Source: Chitinophagaceae bacterium
GTDB taxonomy: Bacteria; Bacteroidota; Bacteroidia; Chitinophagales; Chitinophagaceae
NCBI GenBank assembly: GCA_025963615.1
Contig: JAOQAL010000661.1
Location: 1-5,464, forward strand
Direction of reading: 5' to 3'
DNA: 5,464 bases
Numbering within the stretch: the first letter of the stretch is position 1; each line of letters begins with the position of its first letter. Positions 1 to 5,303 of this stretch are shown here, piece by piece. The notes under the pieces are model-generated. The model made no database searches, was not told where the DNA came from, and was given only the letters and a program-made list of their open reading frames with translations. The position numbers and the translations under genes were made by a program.

Positions 1-446
1 TTTACAAAATAAATTAAGGCGGCCATATCCTCGTTGGAAATATGACATATTTCATGCGATGGCATAAACCAAAGCGATTTATTATCTTTTCCCAATCCAT
101 GGCGAAGCACCCGTATCCAGTCCTCGTCTTTAAAATTGATGCCGCCTTTACCGCTTGTTATATTAGCTGCATATAATAGACCCAGGGGAGATTGCTCATC
201 TAAAAAAGCCCTGCCGCCGGCAAGGTTGTGGCCATGGCAACCTTTGCAGCCACGGATTTCAGCAATATGGTTGCCTCTCATGTAACTGGCAGAATCAGCA
301 CGAAGGACCAGGGTTTGCGGCTTCACCACATACAATTTATTAATCCTGGATTCGGTTCTAAAATAGACAATGGTAACAAAAATGATGACCAGCGCAAACA
401 GGCAGCCCAGGGTGATGAAGGTCCATTTAAAGATTTTCTTAAGCAT
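1..446 (-). CDS. Membrane-anchored c-type cytochrome, N-terminal part (cut by window edge)
   Basis: Only the first 148 codons are in the window; the gene continues past position 1. Residues about 7-29 form one hydrophobic segment after a Lys-rich start (MLKKIFKW), which fits an uncleaved membrane anchor or signal peptide that puts the rest in the periplasm. The haem c attachment motif is C67-K-G-C70-H71, inside an RGCKGCHG context typical of class I cytochromes. A later LWFMPS stretch supplies M128 as the likely sixth haem ligand, and EDMAALIYFV matches the usual C-terminal helix of the domain. The domain should therefore bind one haem and pass electrons; its partner is unknown. The ATG at 446-444 was chosen because the anchor begins there and no ATG lies upstream in frame before a stop near 606. 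No strong Shine-Dalgarno sequence is visible. More haem domains could follow outside the window. Confidence 0.88.
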   Translation of the reverse strand, partial: MLKKIFKWTFITLGCLFALVIIFVTIVYFRTESRINKLYVVKPQTLVLRADSASYMRGNHIAEIRGCKGCHGHNLAGGRAFLDEQSPLGLLYAANITSGKGGINFKDEDWIRVLRHGLGKDNKSLWFMPSHEICHISNEDMAALIYFV

Positions 447-701
447 AGAAAAAGGGTGGTTTATTTCCCGATCGTTATCAGGATGGTAAATGATTAGGTT
501 GCTGCTTGTTGGGGCATCACGGTTTAAAACATGGCTGCGTTCCTTCGACCCTTGCGCATTTCCTGGTTCATCTCCGGAAGAACTCTTGCCTGTGTCGGTG
601 ATCCGCTATTCTTTCCTCTTGTTTGTCTTTACGGGTTTGAATCTACAATTAATATTGTTATTGGGAATTTTTTGATAAAAAAATTTGTAGTCCGCCCGGG
701 A
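447..701. other. Intergenic stretch upstream of the cytochrome gene
   Basis: No gene is supported here. Short open frames exist on both strands but have no recognisable protein similarity and no consistent start signals. The minus-strand frame continuous with the cytochrome stays open up to a stop near 606 but holds no ATG. No clear TTTG / TAnnTTTG promoter for the cytochrome was found by eye. Sequence from about 702 onward belongs to repeat B1. Confidence 0.5.
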
Positions 702-820
702 AAAAAGCTGATGCCAGACCCCGGGATAAGAAAACCGAAAATCGAATACATAATTGCCTGGTCAAAGAAAACAAGTTTTTTTGTCGCAGATCCCGGTCGC
801 TATCGCATTGGCGTCAAGCT
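702..820 (+). repeat. Dispersed repeat family B, copy 1
   Basis: This 119-base segment is about 85% identical, by eye, to 1121-1240 in the same orientation, with one single-base indel. Shared landmarks are AAAAAGCTGATGCCAGA at the left, CCCGGGATAAGAAAACCGAA, ATACATAATTG, AAAACAAGTTTTT and GGCGTCAAG at the right. The right part (GTCGCAGATCCCGG) also occurs in the A-family repeats at 980 and 5413, so the two families share a module. No protein is supported: the changes between copies do not favour third codon positions in any frame I examined. Its origin is unknown. Confidence 0.8.
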
Positions 821-847
821 AATTTCCAGTTTGTTGTGTGCTGTCAA

Positions 848-1031
848 GAGAGTAGCGATATAGCGTCGAAGTCACAGTAGCACTTCAGCCCCATCAGGGA
901 ACCGTCCGGAAAACAGCCTGTCCCGATTTTTATCGGGAGGGCGTATTCGTTTTTCCCGATAGACATCGGGACTTTTTTTGTCGCAGATCCCGGTGACTAT
1001 CGGGACTGCTTTTTTTTCCACAAAAAAAAGT
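848..1031 (+). repeat. Dispersed repeat family A, copy 1 (full-length, with three tandem hairpins)
   Basis: This 184-base element matches 5304-5464 along its whole length, apart from 23 extra bases here that carry an additional hairpin; it matches 5121-5197 in its left part. It has a core of about 67 bases (848-914) ending CCGTCCGGAAAAC. Then come three hairpins built on the same TCCCGAT / ATCGGGA stem, and finally a perfect 9-bp stem at 1009-1030 (C plus eight T, loop CCAC, eight A plus G). It may be a small non-autonomous mobile element, a structured RNA or a REP-like intergenic repeat; the sequence alone does not decide. No transposase is present. Confidence 0.85.
921..1013 (+). terminator. 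Three tandem hairpins with the same stem, terminator-like on the plus strand
   Basis: The 7-bp stem TCCCGAT / ATCGGGA occurs at 921-927/932-938 (loop TTTT), 954-960/965-971 (loop AGAC) and 988-994/999-1005 (TCCCGGT, loop GACT, one G-U pair). The second is followed at once by CTTTTTTTG and the third by CTGC and a T run, which is the form of an intrinsic terminator read on the plus strand. No plus-strand gene lies upstream, so a real terminator role would be to stop antisense transcription or transcription of the repeat itself. Confidence 0.5.
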
Positions 1032-1120
1032 AAGAGAAAGAAACAGCTGATAATTTAGGAAGATGCCTTAGCCAAACAAAAAGAAAGGAAAAAAGCAAGC
1101 AAAAGCTCATTAGAAAAAGA
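1032..1120 (+). other. Purine-rich linker between repeats A1 and B2
   Basis: The plus strand is dominated by A and G (AAAGAAAGG, AAGCAAGC, GAAAAAGAAAAAAG), giving about 90 bases of strand-asymmetric sequence. A minus-strand open frame crosses it (997-1179) and would encode a Phe/Leu/Ser-rich hydrophobic peptide, but that composition follows directly from the purine bias and the repeats. I do not support it as a gene. Whether this stretch belongs to a larger composite repeat cannot be told from one copy. Confidence 0.5.
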
Positions 1121-1240
1121 AAAAAGCTGATGCCAGAGCCCGGGATAAGAAAACCGAAAGCCGGATACATAATTGGCAAATCAATGAAAACAAGTTTTTC
1201 TGCCGCAGGTCCCTGGTGACTATCGCATAGGCGTCAAGTT
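1121..1240 (+). repeat. Dispersed repeat family B, copy 2
   Basis: This is the second copy of the segment at 702-820, in direct orientation, about 420 bases downstream. The left 37 bases differ from copy 1 at a single position; the middle and right are more diverged, with TGCCGCAGGTCCCTGG replacing TGTCGCAGATCCCGG. Repeat A1 and the purine-rich linker lie between the two B copies, so the cluster reads B1 - A1 - linker - B2. The direct repeats could support deletion of A1 by recombination. Confidence 0.8.
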
Positions 1241-1569
1241 AAGATATCTACGCCGGTGTAAAAGCAGGCTGGATAAGGAATGGAAAAGAAAAAGTTACGC
1301 TGGCAAATAGAAATCATCTTTAAGCCATGAAAACAGGATTTAATCTGCAGCAGGTTTTACAGGAAGGCTGTACCAATGAACACAGGGTACGGGTAACTAT
1401 TTTTCTGATGCTGCTGTTTAGGTGTCTATTTATGCGGAAAATGTATGTCCCTATAAAATATGATTGACGGGACACCGGTAAAAGAGTAAGTCTTTTAAAA
1501 TTACTTATGCATGCCTGTAACAACTTGAAAGAAATAATAGCCCATACCAGATAAACTTTTAAAAGAAAT
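1241..1569. other. Intergenic region with no supported gene
   Basis: This lies between the repeat cluster and the terminator behind the acetyltransferase gene. A minus-strand frame (1320-1613) and a plus-strand frame of 46 codons (ATG at 1327, stop ending at 1467) are open, but neither peptide resembles a known family. The minus-strand peptide is Cys- and Ser-rich with no domain pattern, and its frame runs through the hairpin at 1570-1612. I see no RNA gene, and no further copy of the A or B repeats. Confidence 0.45.
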
Positions 1570-1612
1570 TGTCCTGTTCCATGGCTGTTATGATAAACGC
1601 CATGACAGGACA
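1570..1612 (-). terminator. Candidate intrinsic terminator behind murA - acetyltransferase
   Basis: Arms at 1570-1585 and 1599-1612 pair as TGTCCTGT / ACAGGACA plus CATGGC / GCCATG, with a 2-base bulge and a 13-base loop, giving 14 base pairs. On the minus strand the hairpin is followed by AATTTCTTTT, a mediocre T-rich tail. It lies about 40 bases after the acetyltransferase stop codon, the right place to end that transcript. The weak T run lowers confidence. Confidence 0.5.
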
Positions 1613-1653
1613 TGCGGATTAAGTCAACAGAGTGGAGCGGAAAATAATAAAAA

Positions 1654-2253
1654 TCAATACAATTTTCCTTTCAGCAATTCTTTAACTCCGCCAAACCATT
1701 CATCTTTTAAAATACTTAATACAATACTGTTTCTGCGGGCGCCGGAGAAGGTAGGCGCATGACTTCGCAAAATGCCTTCCACCGTACAACCAATATTTTT
1801 CATAGCTTCTACTGACTTTTTATTATTAGCATCGGCGCGGAATTCAACCCGTTCTAATCCCCAGGTTTCAAAAGCGAATTGTAATAATAAAAATTTGCAG
1901 TGGCGGTTCAGGCCGGTTCGCTGAAATTGTTTTCCATACCAGGTATACCCGAGTTGGGTAGTCTGATTCATGGGCTGTATATCATAGAACCGGGTACTCC
2001 CTGCATGAACATTATTCATTTTATCAAACACGATAAAAGGATATTCGTTTTTAGCCGTTTTATTTTTCATCGTCGCTTCAATATATCCTTTCATGCCTTC
2101 GGCACCAGCGGGACTTGAAAAGGAATATTGCCATAGTTCCGGTTCATTCATTGCAAAAGGAAGAAGCAGGGGGTAATCATCAGCGGTGAGTGGGCGAAGT
2201 AATACCCGTTCATCTTCCAGGGTAATGTTTTCAGTAAAAATATCGTTGATCAT
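1654..2253 (-). CDS. GNAT-family N-acetyltransferase, RimJ/RimL-like
   Basis: The 199-residue product should transfer an acetyl group from acetyl-CoA to an amine in the cytoplasm; the substrate cannot be predicted. It has the full Acetyltransf_3-type layout. LEDERVLLRPLTADDYPLL (12-30) is the first strand and helix. LGYTWYGKQFQRTGLNRHCK (101-120) holds the acetyl-CoA pyrophosphate loop as Q111-R-T-G114-L-N. The family's later signature is GLERVEFRADANNKKSVEAMKNIGCTVEGILRSH (132-165), followed by a closing SIVLSILKDEW strand. The QRTGLN loop replaces the textbook Q/RxxGxG/A, but to my knowledge this is common in this subgroup, so activity is expected. Length is normal for single-domain members. 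The ATG lies 2 bases after the murA stop, and the purine run AAAAAGGG at the murA end could act as its ribosome site, so it is probably translated from the murA transcript. Confidence 0.88.
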   Translation of the reverse strand: MINDIFTENITLEDERVLLRPLTADDYPLLLPFAMNEPELWQYSFSSPAGAEGMKGYIEATMKNKTAKNEYPFIVFDKMNNVHAGSTRFYDIQPMNQTTQLGYTWYGKQFQRTGLNRHCKFLLLQFAFETWGLERVEFRADANNKKSVEAMKNIGCTVEGILRSHAPTFSGARRNSIVLSILKDEWFGGVKELLKGKLY

Positions 2254-2255
2254 TT

Positions 2256-3560
2256 TTATACCCTTTTTATATCAGCTCCTATATTTTTTAACCGGGTGTC
2301 GATATTCTGATAGCCTCTGTCAATCTGTTCAATATTCTGGATGGTGCTTTTTCCTTCGGCGCTTAGCGCGGCGATCAACAGCGCCACACCGGCCCGTATA
2401 TCCGGACTGCTCATTGTAATGCCACGTAGCGGTTGTTCCCTTTCCAACCCTATTACCACAGCACGATGCGGATCACATAGAACAATACGGGCTCCCATAT
2501 CAATTACCTTATCAACAAAGAAAAGGCGGCTTTCAAACATTTTCTGATGAATTAATACACTTCCCCGCGCCTGGGTGGCTACTACCAATACAATGCTTAA
2601 CAGATCTGGCGTAAAACCTGGCCACGGATTATCATAGATCGTAAGAACCGAACCATCGAGGAAAGTTTGTATTTCATAGATATCCTGCGCCGGAATATGA
2701 ATGTCATCTCCTTTAAAATTCATTTTAATCCCCAGCTGCTGAAATTTTTCAGGAATGATACCCAGGTGTTCAATGCCAGCGCCTTTAATCGTTATATCAC
2801 TTTGCGTCATGGCGGCGAGGCCGATGAAAGAACCTACTTCAATCATATCTGGTAACATGCGATGTGCGGCGCCTCCTAAATAACTGACACCCTCAATAGT
2901 TAATTGATTGCTGCCAATGCCACTGATCCGGGCTCCCATACGGTTCAGCATTTTGCATAACTGCTGTATATAGGGTTCGCAGGCAGCATAATAAATAGTA
3001 GTGGTTCCTTCCGACATGACGGCTGCCATCACAATATTGGCGGTACCTGTAACAGAAGGTTCGTCTAATAATAAATAAGTGCCTTTGAGATGGGGAGCTT
3101 CCAGGTGAAAAAATCCATCTTCCTCATGATACGTAAATTTCGCGCCGAGTTTTTCAAACCCGATGATATGGGTATCCAATCTTCTTCTGCCGATTTTATC
3201 ACCACCCGGTTTAGGAATAAACGCTTTACGGTAACGGGCCAGCATAGGTCCGGCCAGCATTACAGAACCGCGAAGCCTGCCGCTTTTTTTTCGGAATGAT
3301 TCGCTATGCAGGTAATCAATGTTTACATCATCTGCCTGGAAAATGCAGGTATCCCGCTGCGGCCGTTCAATTTTCACATTCATATCCCCCAGCAATTCAA
3401 TTAAAAGATTTACATCCAGTATGTCGGGAATATTTGTAATAGTTACTTTTTCGGGAGTCAGCAATACGGCGCTTATAATTTGCAATGCTTCATTTTTGGC
3501 GCCCTGCGGAATAATTTCGCCGGATAATTTTTTTCCACCAATTACTTCAAAAGAGTCCAT
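2256..3560 (-). CDS. murA: UDP-N-acetylglucosamine 1-carboxyvinyltransferase (MurA), Asp-type active site
   Basis: This cytoplasmic enzyme transfers enolpyruvate from phosphoenolpyruvate to UDP-GlcNAc, the first committed step of peptidoglycan synthesis. The 434-residue length is usual for Bacteroidota, slightly above the E. coli enzyme. Catalytic landmarks are in place: K22-N23 in QGAKNEA, R97 in RLRGS, the flexible loop PGGDKIGRRRLDTH (118-131) with R126, D319 in PGFTPD (the general base, E. coli D305), R389 in PDIRA (E. coli R371) and R415 in DRGY (E. coli R397). The loop residue equal to E. coli Cys115 is D121. Cys-to-Asp enzymes remain active and are known to be intrinsically insensitive to fosfomycin, which alkylates that cysteine. 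The ATG start gives the standard N-terminus. A terminator separates it from the upstream DUF4290 gene, so it probably has its own promoter between 3561 and 3662, though I could not identify one. Confidence 0.97.
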   Translation of the reverse strand: MDSFEVIGGKKLSGEIIPQGAKNEALQIISAVLLTPEKVTITNIPDILDVNLLIELLGDMNVKIERPQRDTCIFQADDVNIDYLHSESFRKKSGRLRGSVMLAGPMLARYRKAFIPKPGGDKIGRRRLDTHIIGFEKLGAKFTYHEEDGFFHLEAPHLKGTYLLLDEPSVTGTANIVMAAVMSEGTTTIYYAACEPYIQQLCKMLNRMGARISGIGSNQLTIEGVSYLGGAAHRMLPDMIEVGSFIGLAAMTQSDITIKGAGIEHLGIIPEKFQQLGIKMNFKGDDIHIPAQDIYEIQTFLDGSVLTIYDNPWPGFTPDLLSIVLVVATQARGSVLIHQKMFESRLFFVDKVIDMGARIVLCDPHRAVVIGLEREQPLRGITMSSPDIRAGVALLIAALSAEGKSTIQNIEQIDRGYQNIDTRLKNIGADIKRV

Positions 3561-3662
3561 GCTTTATAGTTGACAGGTTCGTTAGTTGAAAACAGATATT
3601 GCAAGGTATTTTTTTGGCCGGGAATATTTATGAATAACCTTTTTATTGATGGGACATAATAA

Positions 3663-3695
3663 AAAAAGTTGACAGGAAAACCTTATCAACTTTTT
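3663..3695 (-). terminator. Intrinsic terminator behind the DUF4290 gene
   Basis: A perfect 10-bp inverted repeat, AAAAAGTTGA (3663-3672) and TCAACTTTTT (3686-3695), encloses a 13-base loop. On the minus strand the stem runs into TTTTTTTATTATG. It begins 24 bases after the DUF4290 stop codon and about 100 bases before the murA start, so it should uncouple most DUF4290 transcription from murA. The A/T ends make it usable on both strands. The stem has few G-C pairs, so partial read-through is possible. Confidence 0.7.
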
Positions 3696-3719
3696 AATAA
3701 ATTAATCTTACCAGCCTTC

Positions 3720-4412
3720 CTAATATCTTTTCTTTTTGAATTTACCGCCACCACCTCCACGATCATTCCGGTCCATACGATCATTGCGATGTCCGCCGCC
3801 ACTACTTCCGCCGCGTTGTTGGAACTTTCCTCTCGGCTTTCCGTAACTGCCTCGTTGATTTTCCGGCTGTGGACGAAATGCTTTCACATAAGGGGTATTG
3901 GTAAAGGTGAGTTGCCCTTTTGTTAAATTGGTCAATTCACTTTGAATAGCATCATCATGTACCTGTTCTTTATGCCAGTTATTATAAGCCAGTTTCATAT
4001 AGTATGCCACGGCATTGGCAAAGCCCAGTCGTTTATCAGGATCCTCTTCTTTCAGTGCTTTATCAATTACGATCTCCAGGTTTTTACCCAGATGCGAAAA
4101 TTTCGGATAACGCTTAGGGTAATCTAAGGGTTTTGGCTTAGCCTTTAGTGTTTCGCGGGTAGGTATCGGGTAAGGAGATTTTACATCCAGTTTAAAATCA
4201 GAAATAAGAAAAAGATGGTCCCATAGTTTATGACGGAAATCTTCTACGTTCTTTAAATGCGGATTCAGAAAGCCCATTAATTCGATAACGGCATATGCAT
4301 TTCCCTGGCGGCGTTCAGGATCTTCAATACTTAGTAAATGCTCAATCATTCTTTGAATATGACGCCCGTATTCACGCATTACCAGGTAATTTCTTGTCGT
4401 ATTATACTCCAT
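3720..4412 (-). CDS. DUF4290 family protein with an Arg/Gly-rich tail
   Basis: The 230-residue product is recognised by its MEYNT start and by EYGRHIQRMIEHLLSIEDPERR and VEDFRHKLWDHLFLISDFKLDV, which match DUF4290, a Bacteroidota family of unknown function. It has no signal peptide or membrane segment, so it is probably cytoplasmic. Residues 15-46 and 108-139 look like copies of one helical unit, sharing G..I...I...L..EDP..R.G.A.AV...M. Residues from about 180 to the end are low-complexity, with RGS, RGG, GGG, RMDR and RNDR units ending KFKKKRY. Such RGG-rich basic tails often bind RNA, but that role here is inference. The gene precedes murA, an arrangement I recall as common in the phylum. 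The ATG at 4412-4410 matches the family's usual MEYNT beginning. It has a good promoter directly upstream and its own terminator downstream. Confidence 0.93.
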   Translation of the reverse strand: MEYNTTRNYLVMREYGRHIQRMIEHLLSIEDPERRQGNAYAVIELMGFLNPHLKNVEDFRHKLWDHLFLISDFKLDVKSPYPIPTRETLKAKPKPLDYPKRYPKFSHLGKNLEIVIDKALKEEDPDKRLGFANAVAYYMKLAYNNWHKEQVHDDAIQSELTNLTKGQLTFTNTPYVKAFRPQPENQRGSYGKPRGKFQQRGGSSGGGHRNDRMDRNDRGGGGGKFKKKRY

Positions 4413-4416
4413 GTAA

Positions 4417-4447
4417 CAAATTTAAAGAGGAAACAAAAGTAATCAAA
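4417..4447 (-). promoter_or_regulatory. Bacteroidota-type promoter for the DUF4290 gene
   Basis: Read on the minus strand, TTTG (4447-4444) is followed after exactly 19 bases by TAAATTTG (4424-4417), a full match to the Bacteroidota -33 TTTG / -7 TAnnTTTG consensus. The -7 box ends only 4 bases before the ATG at 4412, so transcription from it would begin at or very near the start codon. A weaker second candidate lies farther upstream: TTTG at about 4478-4475, then 21 bases, then TAATATTTG, which has one base too many inside the box. It would give a leader of about 30 bases. Confidence 0.6.
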
Positions 4448-4530
4448 TATTAGTGAGTACTAAATATGAAGTGCAAACCCGGGCTAAAATTTTCGATTTT
4501 GGTGGGGCTAACCCGTTATCCGGGCATGAT

Positions 4531-5067
4531 TTACTGAGATTTGAGCAAAAATAAGGGGCCCCGAACCAAGGCCCCTTTTACAAGCCACCATCCTCTTCCA
4601 CCTAAGAGGTCATTTAATGAGAAGTTGATTAACTCAGGACTCCCGACTTGTTCCATTGTCATCTTAATCCAAATACACGCCCGTTGTAACGCACCAATCT
4701 GCCTGTTGTTACCGTCTATTATTTTAATTTCTTTATTAACGATTGTTTGTCCAAATGCATTGGCAATGAGTACCAATATTTTTTCCATTTTATACTTATC
4801 AAATTTGATACCAACAATGCCATTAGATGGATTTGTATATAAAGAAAATCTGGATATCAATGATTCTTTAAAATCGATTGATTTAATGGAACTTAGCAGG
4901 TTTTTCCCAGCGATGAATTTCTGTCTTCTCCTGAAAAAATATTTTCCGTTAATATTGTTTCCTGTGAATAAGTAATAATAGGAGATAGATCCACTAGGGT
5001 AGGATTGTTTTTCAACTATTTCAGCCCGGGTAAAACTACTTCCAGCAGTATGGACCCATTTCAACAT
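4531..5067 (-). pseudogene. Remnant of a T9SS-sorted secreted protein (C-terminal fragment, frameshifted)
   Basis: The reading frame has 178 codons from its first ATG. Residues 28-49 (SISYYYLFTGNNINGKYFFR) resemble the segment often found before a type IX sorting domain. RFSLYTNPSNGIVGIKFDKY (73-92), ILVLIANAFGQTIVNKEIKI (97-116) and IKMTME (134-139) then form a type A sorting domain, which directs an exported protein through the outer-membrane T9SS. The domain is imperfect: the expected GVYL motif is in another frame, encoded at 4690-4670 as VTTGVYL, before the original frame resumes at IKMT. After FSLND the frame carries on through a terminator hairpin with a tail unlike the family. The large N-terminal portion is missing: an in-frame stop lies at 5080-5082, and repeat A2 begins about 40 bases beyond it. 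I read it as a dead 3' gene fragment. A small functional gene is less likely. Confidence 0.72.
4553..4577 (-). terminator. Strong intrinsic terminator at the end of the T9SS fragment
   Basis: AAGGGGCC (4553-4560) and GGCCCCTT (4570-4577) form a perfect 8-bp, GC-rich stem with a 9-base loop. On the minus strand it is followed by ATTTTTGC, so it should stop transcripts coming from the T9SS fragment before they reach the DUF4290 gene. It lies inside the last codons of that open frame, which suggests the original gene ended upstream of it, near 4600. The plus-strand side has TTTTAC and could act weakly in the other direction. Confidence 0.72.
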
Positions 5068-5120
5068 ACTCTGTTGATTTTACAGATTCGTTCGATGCTG
5101 GATAAAATCAGGGAGTAGAA

Positions 5121-5197
5121 GGGAGTAGCGATATAATGTTGAAGTCATAGCACAAAGCCTCATCAGGGAACCGTCCGGTCCCGATTTTTTATCGGGA
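5121..5197 (+). repeat. Dispersed repeat family A, copy 2 (short form)
   Basis: It starts GGGAGTAGCGATATA and keeps the core through CATCAGGGAACCGTCCGG (ending 5178), with two small deletions relative to the other copies. It then goes straight into one hairpin, TCCCGAT (5179-5185), loop TTTTT, ATCGGGA (5191-5197), followed by ATTCTTTTTGG. The second and third hairpins and the A/T stem of the long copies are absent. The octamer GGGAGTAG is duplicated just before it (5111-5118 and 5121-5128). The element lies about 40 bases beyond the in-frame stop bounding the T9SS fragment. Confidence 0.82.
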
Positions 5198-5303
5198 ATT
5201 CTTTTTGGCCAACTAAAAAGCAAGTATTGGCGAAAAAATATTTGACCCAGATTTTTATTTTGCTAAATAATTTGCCTGCTTAGTTCTGTTCTTAAAAAAT
5301 CAA

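Noticed and set aside
111..115. Search for tRNA or rRNA genes across the window
   Set aside because: No cloverleaf pattern (GGTTCAA-type T arm with matching acceptor stem) or conserved rRNA segment was found on either strand; these coordinates are only a placeholder.
228..497. Plus-strand 89-codon frame over the cytochrome gene
   Set aside because: It is antisense to a clear cytochrome c with membrane anchor, CKGCH and axial Met, and has no family resemblance of its own.
531..863. Plus-strand 110-codon frame before and across repeat B1
   Set aside because: It ends inside repeat A1, has no recognisable domain, and changes between B1 and B2 do not favour silent positions in this frame.
997..1179. 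Minus-strand 60-codon frame encoding a hydrophobic Phe/Leu-rich peptide
   Set aside because: It runs through repeats A1 and B2 and the purine-rich linker. Its hydrophobic composition is what T/C-rich sequence yields in any frame, and there is no start signal or family match.
702..1240. CRISPR-like array made by the B repeats
   Set aside because: There are only two copies, about 120 bases long, imperfect and separated by unrelated sequence; no short regular repeats or spacers.
1327..1467. Plus-strand 46-codon small ORF starting MKTGFNLQQVLQEG
   Set aside because: No clear ribosome site, no promoter and no recognisable family; an open frame of this length is expected by chance here.
1320..1613. 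Minus-strand 97-codon frame in the intergenic region
   Set aside because: The peptide has no domain pattern, is rich in Cys and Ser, and its frame passes through the terminator hairpin at 1570-1612.
4541..4975. Plus-strand 144-codon frame opposite the T9SS fragment
   Set aside because: It is the complement of a region whose minus-strand translation has clear sorting-domain similarity; the plus-strand peptide has none.
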